Assembly (NCBI GenBank): GCA_920105625.2
Contig: OV050032.1
Location: 70,413,879-70,477,878 of the forward strand
Source of the DNA: Clusia tigrina
Lineage: Eukaryota > Arthropoda > Insecta > Diptera > Clusiidae
Direction of reading: 5' to 3'
Length of the DNA stretch: 64,000 nucleotides
In this document: in pieces, positions 35,587-47,951 of the stretch
How positions within the stretch are numbered: position 1 is the first letter of the stretch
How the letters are laid out: each line of letters starts with the position of its first letter
Position numbers and translations under genes: made by a program
The notes under the pieces: generated by a model
Told to the model about the DNA's origin: nothing
What the model saw: the letters and a program-made list of their open reading frames with translations, nothing else
Databases searched by the model: none

Positions 35587-35612
35587 ATAGCTTTGAGCGA
35601 TAGCTTTGAGCG
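35587..35612 (+). repeat. 13-bp internal tandem duplication, copy 1
   Basis: ATAGCTTTGAGCG occurs twice in a row (35587-35599 and 35600-35612) and is followed by ATAGCTTAAATT. This makes the monomer starting at 35562 209 bp long. The normal monomer already has ATAGCTT twice, 13 bp apart, so misalignment of the two heptamers would produce exactly this product. Confidence 0.95.
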
Positions 35613-38600
35613 ATAGCTTAAATTGACAAAAGGCTCGAGTACTTTATTGTTACAAAATTTCAAGGTTCTATGACGCTCCCGTAAAAAGTTACAAGCATTT
35701 GTATGTTGCAAACTTTGATAGGTGTAGGACTTACCGTATAGAAGTTAGAGCTATTTGAAGTTTTATCAGTGTTTGATTTGGGACTCAAGGGTAGCATAGC
35801 TTTGAGCGATAGCTTAAATTGACAAGAGGCTCGAGTACTTTATTGTTACAAAGTTTCAAGGTTTTATGACGCTCCAGTAAAAAGTTACAAGCATTTGTAT
35901 GCTGCAAACTTTGATAGGTATAGGATGCACCGTATTGAAGTTAGGGGTCATTTGAAGTTCTATCACTTTTTTATTTTGGAGTCAAGGGTAGCACAGGTAG
36001 GAGCGATAACTTAAATTGATAAGAAGCACGAGTACTTTATTGTCACAAAATTTCAAGGTTTTATGACGCTCCAGTAAAAAGTTACAAGCATTTGTATGTT
36101 GCAAAGTTTGATAGGTGTACGACGTACCGTATAGAAGTTTGGGCCATTTGAAGTTTTATCAGTGTTTGATTTGGGACTCAAGAGTAGCATAGCTTTGAGC
36201 GATGGATTAAATTGACAAGAGGCTCGAGTACTTCATTGTTACAAAATTTCAAGGTTCTATGACGCTCCAGTAAAAAGTTACAAGCATTTGTATGTTTCAA
36301 ACTTTGATAGATGTAGGACATACCGTATAGAAGTTAGGCCCATTTGAAGTTTTATCAGTGTTTGATTTGGGACTCAAGCGTAGCATAGCTCTGAGCGATA
36401 GCTTAAATTGACAAGAGGCTAGAGTACTTTATTGTTACAAAATTTCAAGGTCTTATGACGCTCCAGTAAAAAGTTACAAGCATTTGTTTGTTGCAAACTT
36501 TGATAGGTGTAGGACGTACCATATAGAAGTTAGGGCCATTTGAAGTTTTATCAGTGTTTGATTTGGGACTCAAGGGTAGCATAGCTTAGAGCGATAGCTT
36601 AAATTGACAAGAGGCTCGAGTACTTTATTGTTACAAAGTTTCAAGGTTTTATGACGCTCCAGTAAAAAGTTACAAGCATTTGTATGCTGCAAACTTTGAT
36701 AGGTATAGGATGCACCGTATTGAAGTTAGGGGTCATTTGAAGTTCTATCACTTTTTTATTTTGGAGTCAAGGGTAGCACAGGTAGGAGCGATAACTTAAA
36801 TTGATAAGAAGCACGAGTACTTTATTGTCACAAAATTTCAAGATTTTACGACGCTCCAGTAAAAAGTTACAAGCATTTGTATGTTGCAAAGTTTGATAGG
36901 TGTAGGACGTACCGTATAGAACTTAGGGCCATTTGAAGTTTTATCAGTGTTTGATTTGGGACTCAAGGGTAACATAGCTTTGAGCGATAGCTTAAATTGA
37001 CAAGAGGCTCGAGTACTTTATTGTTACAAAATTTCAAGGTTTTATGACGCTCCAGTAAAAAGTTACAAGCATTTGAATGTTGCAAACTTTGATAGGTGTG
37101 GGACGTACCGTATAGAAGTTAGGACCATTTGAAGTTTTATCAGTGTTTGATTTGGGACTTAAGGTTAGCAAAGCTTTAAGCGATAGCTTAAATTGACAAG
37201 AGGCTGTAGTTCTTTATTGTTACAAAATTTCAAGGTGTTATGACGCTCCAGTAAAAAGTTACAAGCATTTGTATGTTGCAAATTTTGATAGGTGTAGGAC
37301 GTGCCGTATAGAAATTAGGGCCATTTAAAAATTTTTCAGTGTTTGATTTGGGACTCAAGGGTAGCATAGCTTTGAGCGATAGCTTAAATTGACAAGAGGC
37401 TCGAGAATTTAATTGTTACAAAGTTTCAAGGTTTTATGACGCTCCAGTAAAAAGTTAAAAGCACTTGTATGTTGCAAACTTTGATAGGTATAGGACGCAC
37501 CGTATTGAAGTTTGGGGCCATTTGAAGTTTTATCATTTTTTGATTTTGGAGTCAAGGGTAGCATAGTTATGAGTGATAACTTAAATTGATAAGAAGCAAG
37601 AGTACTTTATTGTCACAAAATTTCAAGATTTTACGACGCTCCAGTAAAAAGTTACAAGCATTTGTATGTTGCAAAGTTTGATAGGTGTAGGACGTACCGT
37701 ATAGAACTTAGGGCCATTTGAAGCTTTCTCAGTGTTTGATTTGGAACTCAAGGGTAGCATAGCTTTGAGCGATAGCTTAAATTGACAAGAGGCTCGAGTA
37801 CTTTATTGTTACAAAATTTCAAGGTTTTATGACGCTCCAGTAAAAATCTACAAGCAATTGTATGTTGCAAACTTTGATAGGTGTAGGACGTACCATATAG
37901 AAGTTAGGGCCATTTGAAGTTTTATCAGTGTTTGATTTGGGACTCAAGCGTAGCATAGCTTTGAGCGATAGCTTAAATTGACAAGAGGCTCGAGTACTTT
38001 ATTGTTACAAAATTTCAAGGTTTTATGACGCTCCAGTAAAAAGTTACAAGCATTTGAATGTTGCAAACTTTGATAGGTGTGGGACGTACCGTATAGAAGT
38101 TAGGACCATTTGAAGTTTTATCAGTGTTTGATTTGGGACTCAAGCGTAGCATAGCTTTGAGCGATAGCTTAAATTGACAAGAGGCTAGAGTACTTTATTG
38201 TTACAAAATTTCAAGGTCTTATGACGCTCCAGTAAAAAGTTACAAGCATTTGTTTGTTGCAAACTTTGATAGGTGTAGGACGTACCATATAGAAGTTAGG
38301 GCCATTTGAAGTTTTATCAGTGTTTGATTTGGGACTCAAGAGTAGCATAGCTTTGAGCGATGGATTAAATTGACAAGAGGCTCGAGTACTTCATTGTTAC
38401 AAAATTTCAAGGTTCTATGACGCTCCAGTAAAAAGTTACAAGCATTTGTATGTTTCAAACTTTGATAGATGTAGGACATACCGTATAGAAGTTAGGGCCA
38501 TTTGAAGTTTTATCAGTGTTTGATTTGGGACTCAAGCGTAGCATAGCTTTGAGCGATAGCTTAAATTGACATGAGGCTAGAGTACTTTATTGTTACAAAA

Positions 38601-40109
38601 TTTCAAGGTCTTATGACGCTCCAGTAAAAAGTTACAAGCATTTGTTTGTTGCAAACTGTGATAGGTGTAGGACGTACCATATAGAAGTTAGGGCCATTTG
38701 AAGTTTTATCAGTGTTTGATTTGGGACTCAAGGGTAACATAGCTTTGAGCGATAGCTTAAATTGACAAGAGGCTCGAGTACTTTATTGTTACAAAATTTC
38801 AAGGTTTTATGACGCTCCAGTAAAAAGTTACAAGCATTTGAATGTTGCAAACTTTGATAGGTGTGGGACGTACCGTATAGAAGTTAGGACCATTTGAAGT
38901 TTTATCAGTGTTTGATTTGGGACTTAAGGTTAGCAAAGCTTTAAGCGATAGCTTAAATTGACAAGAGGCTGTAGTTCTTTATTGTTACAAAATTTCAAGG
39001 TGTTATGACGCTCCAGTAAAAAGTTACAAGCATTTGTATGTTGCAAATTTTGATAGGTGTAGGACGTGCCGTATAGAAATTAGGGCCATTTAAAAATTTT
39101 TCAGTGTTTGATTTGGGACTCAAGGGTAGCATAGCTTTGAGCGATAGCTTAAATTGACAAGAGGCTCGAGAATTTAATTGTTGCAAAGTTTCAAGGTTTT
39201 ATGACGCTCCAGTAAAAAGTTAAAAGCACTTGTATGTTGCAAACTTTGATAGGTATAGGACGCACCGTATTGAAGTTTGGGGCCATTTGAAGTTTTATCA
39301 TTTTTTGATTTTGGAGTCAAGGGTAGCATAGTTATGAGTGATAACTTAAATTGATAAGAAGCAAGAGTACTTTATTGTCACAAAATTTCAAGATTTTACG
39401 ACGCTCCAGTAAAAAGTTACAAGCATTTGTATGTTGCAAAGTTTGATAGGTGTAGGACGTACCGTATAGAACTTAGGGCCATTTGAAGCTTTCTCAGTGT
39501 TTGATTTGGAACTCAAGGGTAGCATAGCTTTGAGCGATAGCTTAAATTGACAAGAGGCTCGAGTACTTTATTGTTACAAAATTTCAAGGTTTTATGACGC
39601 TCCAGTAAAAATCTACAAGCAATTGTATGTTGCAAACTTTGATAGGTGTAGGACGTACCATATAGAAGTTAGGGCCATTTGAAGTTTTATCAGTGTTTGA
39701 TTGGGACTCAAGGGTAGCATAGCTTTGAGCGATAGCTGAAATTGACAAGAGGCTCGAGTACTTTATTGTTACAAAATTTCAAGGTTCTATGACGCTCCAG
39801 TAAAAATTTACAAGTATTTGTATGTTGCAAACTTTGATAGGTGTAGGACGTACCAATAGAAGTTAGGGTCATTTGAAGTTTTATCAGTATTTTATTTGGG
39901 ACTCAAGGGTAGCATAGTTTTGAGCGATAGCTTAAATTGACAAGAGGCTCGAGTACTTTATTGTTACAAAATTTCTAGGTTTTATGACGCTCCAGTAAAA
40001 ATTTACAAGCAATTGTATGTTGCAAAGTTTAATAGGTGTAGGACGTACCGTATAGAAGTTAGGGCCATTTGAAGTTTTATCAGTGTTTGATTTGGGACTC
40101 AAGGGTAGC

Positions 40110-40135
40110 ATAGCTTTGAGCGATAGCTTTGAGCG
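40110..40135 (+). repeat. 13-bp internal tandem duplication, copy 2
   Basis: Same duplication as at 35,587, displaced by 4,523 bp. It was carried along by amplification of the large unit. Confidence 0.95.
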
Positions 40136-42867
40136 ATAGCTTAAATTGACAAAAGGCTCGAGTACTTTATTGTTACAAAATTTCAAGGTTCTATGACGCT
40201 CCCGTAAAAAGTTACAAGCATTTGTATGTTGCAAACTTTGATAGGTGTAGGACTTACCGTATAGAAGTTAGAGCTATTTGAAGTTTTATCAGTGTTTGAT
40301 TTGGGACTCAAGGGTAGCATAGCTTTGAGCGATAGCTTAAATTGACAAGAGGCTCGAGTACTTTATTGTTACAAAGTTTCAAGGTTTTATGACGCTCCAG
40401 TAAAAAGTTACAAGCATTTGTATGCTGCAAACTTTGATAGGTATAGGATGCACCGTATTGAAGTTAGGGGTCATTTGAAGTTCTATCACTTTTTTATTTT
40501 GGAGTCAAGGGTAGCACAGGTAGGAGCGATAACTTAAATTGATAAGAAGCACGAGTACTTTATTGTCACAAAATTTCAAGGTTTTATGACGCTCCAGTAA
40601 AAAGTTACAAGCATTTGTATGTTGCAAAGTTTGATAGGTGTACGACGTACCGTATAGAAGTTTGGGCCATTTGAAGTTTTATCAGTGTTTGATTTGGGAC
40701 TCAAGAGTAGCATAGCTTTGAGCGATGGATTAAATTGACAAGAGGCTCGAGTACTTCATTGTTACAAAATTTCAAGGTTCTATGACGCTCCAGTAAAAAG
40801 TTACAAGCATTTGTATGTTTCAAACTTTGATAGATGTAGGACATACCGTATAGAAGTTAGGCCCATTTGAAGTTTTATCAGTGTTTGATTTGGGACTCAA
40901 GCGTAGCATAGCTTTGAGCGATAGCTTAAATTGACAAGAGGCTAGAGTACTTTATTGTTACAAAATTTCAAGGTCTTATGACGCTCCAGTAAAAAGTTAC
41001 AAGCATTTGTTTGTTGCAAACTTTGATAGGTGTAGGACGTACCATATAGAAGTTAGGGCCATTTGAAGTTTTATCAGTGTTTGATTTGGGACTCAAGGGT
41101 AGCATAGCTTAGAGCGATAGCTTAAATTGACAAGAGGCTCGAGTACTTTATTGTTACAAAGTTTCAAGGTTTTATGACGCTCCAGTAAAAAGTTACAAGC
41201 ATTTGTATGCTGCAAACTTTGATAGGTATAGGATGCACCGTATTGAAGTTAGGGGTCATTTGAAGTTCTATCACTTTTTTATTTTGGAGTCAAGGGTAGC
41301 ACAGGTAGGAGCGATAACTTAAATTGATAAGAAGCACGAGTACTTTATTGTCACAAAATTTCAAGATTTTACGACGCTCCAGTAAAAAGTTACAAGCATT
41401 TGTATGTTGCAAAGTTTGATAGGTGTAGGACGTACCGTATAGAACTTAGGGCCATTTGAAGTTTTATCAGTGTTTGATTTGGGACTCAAGGGTAACATAG
41501 CTTTGAGCGATAGCTTAAATTGACAAGAGGCTCGAGTACTTTATTGTTACAAAATTTCAAGGTTTTATGACGCTCCAGTAAAAAGTTACAAGCATTTGAA
41601 TGTTGCAAACTTTGATAGGTGTGGGACGTACCGTATAGAAGTTAGGACCATTTGAAGTTTTATCAGTGTTTGATTTGGGACTTAAGGTTAGCAAAGCTTT
41701 AAGCGATAGCTTAAATTGACAAGAGGCTGTAGTTCTTTATTGTTACAAAATTTCAAGGTGTTATGACGCTCCAGTAAAAAGTTACAAGCATTTGTATGTT
41801 GCAAATTTTGATAGGTGTAGGACGTGCCGTATAGAAATTAGGGCCATTTAAAAATTTTTCAGTGTTTGATTTGGGACTCAAGGGTAGCATAGCTTTGAGC
41901 GATAGCTTAAATTGACAAGAGGCTCGAGAATTTAATTGTTACAAAGTTTCAAGGTTTTATGACGCTCCAGTAAAAAGTTAAAAGCACTTGTATGTTGCAA
42001 ACTTTGATAGGTATAGGACGCACCGTATTGAAGTTTGGGGCCATTTGAAGTTTTATCATTTTTTGATTTTGGAGTCAAGGGTAGCATAGTTATGAGTGAT
42101 AACTTAAATTGATAAGAAGCAAGAGTACTTTATTGTCACAAAATTTCAAGATTTTACGACGCTCCAGTAAAAAGTTACAAGCATTTGTATGTTGCAAAGT
42201 TTGATAGGTGTAGGACGTACCGTATAGAACTTAGGGCCATTTGAAGCTTTCTCAGTGTTTGATTTGGAACTCAAGGGTAGCATAGCTTTGAGCGATAGCT
42301 TAAATTGACAAGAGGCTCGAGAACTTTATTGTTACAAAATTTCAAGGTTTTATGACGCTCCAGTAAAAATCTACAAGCAATTGTATGTTGCAAACTTTGA
42401 TAGGTGTAGGACGTACCATATAGAAGTTAGGGCCATTTGAAGTTTTATCAGTGTTTGATTGGGACTCAAGGGTAGCATAGCTTTGAGCGATAGCTGAAAT
42501 TGACAAGAGGCTCGAGTACTTTATTGTTACAAAATTTCAAGGTTCTATGACGCTCCAGTAAAAATTTACAAGTATTTGTATGTTGCAAACTTTGATAGGT
42601 GTCGGACGTACCAATAGAAGTTAGGGTCATTTGAAGTTTTATCAGTATTTTATTTGGGACTCAAGGGTAGCATAGTTTTGAGCGATAGCTTAAATTGACA
42701 AGAGGCTCGAGTACTTTATTGTTACAAAATTTCAAGGTTTTATGACGCTCCAGTAAAAATTTACAAGCAATTGTATGTTGCAAAGTTTAATAGGTGTAGG
42801 ACGTACCGTATAGAAGTTAGGGCCATTTGAAGTTTTATCAGTGTTTGATTTGGGACTCAAGGGTAGC

Positions 42868-42893
42868 ATAGCTTTGAGCGATAGCTTTGAGCG
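42868..42893 (+). repeat. 13-bp internal tandem duplication, copy 3
   Basis: Same duplication, 2,758 bp after copy 2. The expected fourth site, near 38,345 in the shortened unit, instead has CTTTGAGCGATGG followed by ATTAAATTG and no duplication. Confidence 0.95.
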
Positions 42894-44105
42894 ATAGCTT
42901 AAATTGACAAAAGGCTCGAGTACTTTATTGTTACAAAATTTCAAGGTTCTATGACGCTCCCGTAAAAAGTTACAAGCATTTGTATGTTGCAAACTTTGAT
43001 AGGTGTAGGACTTACCGTATAGAAGTTAGAGCTATTTGAAGTTTTATCAGTGTTTGATTTGGGACTCAAGGGTAGCATAGCTTTGAGCGATAGCTTAAAT
43101 TGACAAGAGGCTCGAGTACTTTATTGTTACAAAGTTTCAAGGTTTTATGACGCTCCAGTAAAAAGTTACAAGCATTTGTATGCTGCAAACTTTGATAGGT
43201 ATAGGATGCACCGTATTGAAGTTAGGGGTCATTTGAAGTTCTATCACTTTTTTATTTTGGAGTCAAGGGTAGCACAGGTAGGAGCGATAACTTAAATTGA
43301 TAAGAAGCACGAGTACTTTATTGTCACAAAATTTCAAGGTTTTATGACGCTCCAGTAAAAAGTTACAAGCATTTGTATGTTGCAAAGTTTGATAGGTGTA
43401 CGACGTACCGTATAGAAGTTTGGGCCATTTGAAGTTTTATCAGTGTTTGATTTGGGACTCAAGAGTAGCATAGCTTTGCGCGATGGATTAAATTGACAAG
43501 AGGCTCGAGTACTTCATTGTTACAAAATTTCAAGGTTCTATGACGCTCCAGTAAAAAGTTACAAGCATTTGTATGTTTCAAACTTTGATAGATGTAGGAC
43601 ATACCGTATAGAAGTTAGGCCCATTTGAAGTTTTATCAGTGTTTGATTTGGGACTCAAGCGTAGCATAGCTTTGAGCGATAGCTTAAATTGACAAGAGGC
43701 TAGAGTACTTTATTGTTACAAAATTTCAAGGTCTTATGACGCTCCAGTAAAAAGTTACAAGCATTTGTTTGTTGCAAACTTTGATAGGTGTAGGACGTAC
43801 CATATAGAAGTTAGGGCCATTTGAAGTTTTATCAGTGTTTGATTTGGGACTCAAGGGTAGCATAGCTTAGAGCGATAGCTTAAATTGACAAGAGGCTCGA
43901 GTACTTTATTGTTACAAAGTTTCAAGGTTTTATGACGCTCCAGTAAAAAGTTACAAGCATTTGTATGCTGCAAACTTTGATAGGTATAGGATGCACCGTA
44001 TTGAAGTTAGGGGTCATTTGAAGTTCTATCACTTTTTTATTTTGGAGTCAAGGGTAGCACAGGTAGGAGCGATAACTTAAATTGATAAGAAGCACGAGTA
44101 CTTTA

Positions 44106-47100
44106 TTGTCACAAAATTTCAAGGTTTTATGACGCTCCAGTAAAAAGTTACAAGCATTTGTATGTTGCAAAGTTTGATAGGTGTACGACGTACCGTATAG
44201 AAGTTTGGGCCATCTGAAGTTTTATCAGTGTTTGATTTGGGACTCAAGGGTAGCATAGCTTTGAGCGATAGCTGAAATTGACAAGAGGCTCGAGTACTTT
44301 ATTGTTACAAAATTTCAAGGTTCTATGACGCTCCAGTAAAAATTTACAAGTATTTGTATGTTGCAAACTTTGATAGGTGTAGGACGTACCAATAGAAGTT
44401 AGGGTCATTTGAAGTTTTATCAGTATTTTATTTGGGACTCAAGGGTAGCATAGTTTTGAGCGATAGCTTAAATTGACAAGAGGCTCGAGTACTTTATTGT
44501 TACAAAATTTCAAGGTTCTATGACGCTCCCGTAAAAAGTTACAAGCATTTGTATGTTGCAAACTTTGATAGGTGTAGGACTTATGGTATAGAAGTTAGAG
44601 CTATTTGAAGTTTTATCAGTGTTTGATTTGGGACTCAAGAGTAGCATAGCTTTGAGCGATAGCTTAAATTGACAAGAGGCTGGAGTACTTTATTGTTACA
44701 AAATTTCAAGGTGTTATGACGCTCCAGTAAAAAGTTACAAGCATTTGTATGTTGCAAATTTTGATAGGTGTAGGAAGTACCGTATAGAAGTTAGGGCCAT
44801 TTAAAGTTTTATCAGTGTTTGATTTGGGACTCAAGGGTAGCATAGCTTTGAGCGATAGCTTAAATTGACAAGAGGCTAGAGTACTTTATTGTTACAAAAT
44901 TTCAAGGTTTTATGCCGCTCCAGTAAAAAGTTACAAGCATTTGAATGTTGCAAACTTTGATAGGTGTAGGACGTACTGTATAGAAGTTAGTGCCATTTGA
45001 AGTTTTATCAGTGTTTGATTTGGGACTCAAGGGTAGCATAGCTTTGAACGATAGCTTAAATTGACAAGAGGCTCGAGAACTTAATTGTTACAAAGTTGCA
45101 AGGTTTGATGACGCTCCAGCAAAAGTTAAAAGCACATGTATGTTGCAAACTTTGATAGGTATAGGACGCACCGTATTGAAGTTTGCGGCCATTTGAAGTT
45201 TTATAACTTTTTGATTTTGGAGTCAAGGGTAGCATAGTTATGAGCGATAACTTAAATTGATAAGAAGCACGAGTACTTTATTGTCACAAAATTTCAAGAT
45301 TTTATGACGCTCCTGTAAAAAGTTACAAGCATTTGTATGTTGCAAAGTTTGATAGGTGTAGGACGTACCGTATAGAAGTTAGGGCCATTTGAAGTTTTAT
45401 CAGTGTTTGATTTGGGACTCAAGGGTAGCATAGCTTTGAGCGATAGCTTAAATTGACAAGAGGCTCGAGTACTTCATTGTTACAAAATTTCAAGGTTCTA
45501 TGACGCTCCAGTAAAAAGTTACAAGCATTTGTATGTTTCAAACTTTGATAGATGTAGGACATACCGTATAGAAGTTAGGGCCTTTTGAAGTTTTATCAGT
45601 GTTTGATTTGGGACTCAAGCGTAGCATAGCTTTGAGCGATAGCTTAAATTGACAAGAGGCTAGAGTTCTTTATTGTTACAAAATTTCAAGGTCTTATGAC
45701 GCTCCAGTAAAAAGTTACAAGCATTTGTTTGTTGCAAACTTTGATAGGTGTAGGACGTACCATATAGAAGTTAGGGCCATTTGAAGTTTTATCAGTGTTT
45801 GATTTGGGACTCAAGGGTAGCATAGCTTTGAGCGATAGCTTAAATTGACAAGAGGCTCGAGTACTTTATTGTTAGAAAATTTCAAGGTTTTATGACGCTC
45901 CAGTAAAAAGTTACAAGCATTTGAATGTTGCAAACTTTGATAGGTGTGGGACGTACCGTATAGAAGTTAGGACCATTTGAAGTTTTATCAGTGTTTGATT
46001 TGGGACTTAAGGTTAGCAAAGCTTTAAGCGATAGCTTAAATTGACAAGAGGCTGGAGTACTTTATTGTTACAAAATTTCTAGGTGTTATGACGCTCCAGT
46101 AAAAGGTTACAAGCATTTGTATGTTGCAAATTTTGATAGGTGTAGGACGTGCCGTATAGAAATTAGGGCCATTTAAAAATTTTTCAGTGTTTGATTTGGG
46201 ACTCAAGGGTAGCATAGCTTTGAGCGATAGCTTAAATTGACAAGAGGCTCGAGAACTTAATTGTTACAAAGTTTCAAGGTTTTATGACGCTCCAGTAAAA
46301 AGTTAAAAGCACTTGTATGTTGCAAACTTTGATAGGTATAGGACGCACCGTATTGAAGTTTGGGGCCATTTGAAGTTTTATCATTTTTTGATTTTGGAGT
46401 CAAGGGTAGCATAGTTATGAGTGATAACTTAAATTGATAAGAAGCAAGAGTACTTTATTGTCACAAAATTTCAAGATTTTACGACGCTCCAGTAAAAAGT
46501 TACAAGCATTTGTATGTTGCAAAGTTTGATAGGTGTAGGACGTACCGTATAGAACTTAGGGCCATTTGAAGCTTTATCAGTGTTTGATTTGGAACTCAAG
46601 GGTAGCATAGCTTTGAGCGATAGCTTAAATTGACAAGACGCTCGAGTACTTTATTGTTACAAAATTTCAAGGTTCTATGACGCTCCAGTAAAAATTTACA
46701 AGTATTTGTATGTTTCAAACTTTGATAGATGTAGGACATACCGTATAGAAGTTAGGCCCATTTGAAGTTTTATCAGTGTTTGATTTGGGACTCAAGCGTA
46801 GCATAGCTTTGAGCGATAGCTTAAATTGACAAGAGGCTAGAGTACTTTATTGTTACAAAATTTCAAGGTCTTATGACGCTCCAGTAAAAAGTTACAAGCA
46901 TTTGTTTGTTGCAAACTTTGATAGGTGTAGGACGTACCATATAGAAGTTAGGGCCATTTGAAGTTTTATCAGTGTTTGATTTGGGACTCAAGGGTAGCAT
47001 AGCTTTGAGCGATAGCTTAAATTGAGAAGAAGCTCGAGTACCTTATTGTTACAAAATTTCAAGGTTTTATAACGCTCCAGTAAAAAGTTACAAGCATTTG

Positions 47101-47951
47101 AATGTTGCAAACTTTGATAGGTGTGGGACGTACCGTATAGAAGTTAGGACCATTTGAAGTTTTATCAGTGTTCGATTTGGGACTTAAGGTTAGCAAAGCT
47201 TTAAGCGATAGCTTAAATTGACAAGAGGCTGGAGTACTTTATTGTTACAAAATTTCAAGGTGTTATGACGCTCCAGTAAAAAGTTACAAGCATTTGTATG
47301 TTGCAAAGTTTGATAGGTGTAGGACGTACCGTATAGAAGTTAGGGCCATATGAAGTTTTATCAGTGTTTGATTTGGAACTCAAGGGTAGCATAGCTTTGA
47401 GCGATAGCTTAATTTGACAAGAGGCTCGAGTACTTTATTGTTACAAAATTTCAAGGTTCTATGACGCTCCAGTAAAAATTTACAAGAATTTGTATGTTGC
47501 AAACTTTGATAGGTGTAGTGCGTACCGTCTAGAAGTTAGGGCCATTTGAAGTTTTATCAGTGTTTGATTTGCGACTCAAGAGTAGCATAGCTTTGAGCGA
47601 AAGCTTAAATTGACAAGAGGCTCGATTACTTTATTGTTACAAAATTTCAAGGTTTTATGACGCTCCAGTAAAAATTTACAAGCAATTGTATGTTGCAAAC
47701 TTTGATAGGTGTAGGACGTACCATATAGAAGTTAGGGCCTTTGAAGTTTTATCAGTGTTTGATTTGGGACTCAAGGGTAGCATAGCTTTGAGCGATAGCT
47801 GAAATTGACAAGAGGCTCGAGTACTTTATTGTTACAAAATTTCAAGGTTCTATGACGCTCCAGTAAAAATTTACAAGTATTTGTATGTTGCAAACTTTGA
47901 TAGGTGTAGGACGTACCAATAGAAGTTAGGGTCATTTGAAGTTTTATCAGT
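44106..47951 (+). repeat. Mosaic segment linking HOR blocks
   Basis: Monomers from several neighbouring families alternate. 44230-44620 resembles 42453-43050 with a monomer missing. 44,700-45,300 resembles 29,800-30,300, including the rare GGTTTGATGACG form and the shortened CAAAAGTTAAAAGCACATG. 45,405-46,580 resembles parts of the 34-38 kb unit. 47,370-47,950 resembles 32,620-33,210 (GTAGTGCG, CTCGATTAC, ACCAATAG). The 47562-47756 copy is 195 bp because GGGCCATTTG is shortened to GGGCCTTTG. Confidence 0.75.

Larger units (their letters stand above)
33776..44105 (+). repeat. Nested HOR: 2,758-bp 14-mer within a 4,523-bp 23-mer
   Basis: About 33,776-37,930 recurs at about 38,299-42,450 (+4,523 bp; anchors 33799 to 38322, 35172 to 39695). 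Within this, about 38,714-41,340 recurs at 41,472-44,100 (+2,758 bp; 39695 to 42453). About 34,190-35,170 recurs at 36,950-37,930, also +2,758. GGCTGTAGTTC marks four units at 34,444, 37,202, 38,967 and 41,725. The spacing is 2,758, 1,765 and 2,758, so the second unit is a shortened version. Excess length over 14 x 196 comes from B copies (+1 each) and a 13-bp duplication, minus single-base losses at GATTGGGAC and ACCAATAG. Copies differ at only a few visible positions. Confidence 0.9.

Noticed and set aside
34472..42992. 63-100-codon minus-strand frames at 34472, 35409, 38995, 39932 and 42732
   Set aside because: They start at TTG, lie inside the 4,523/2,758-bp HOR, and the longest depend on the frame shift from the 13-bp duplication.
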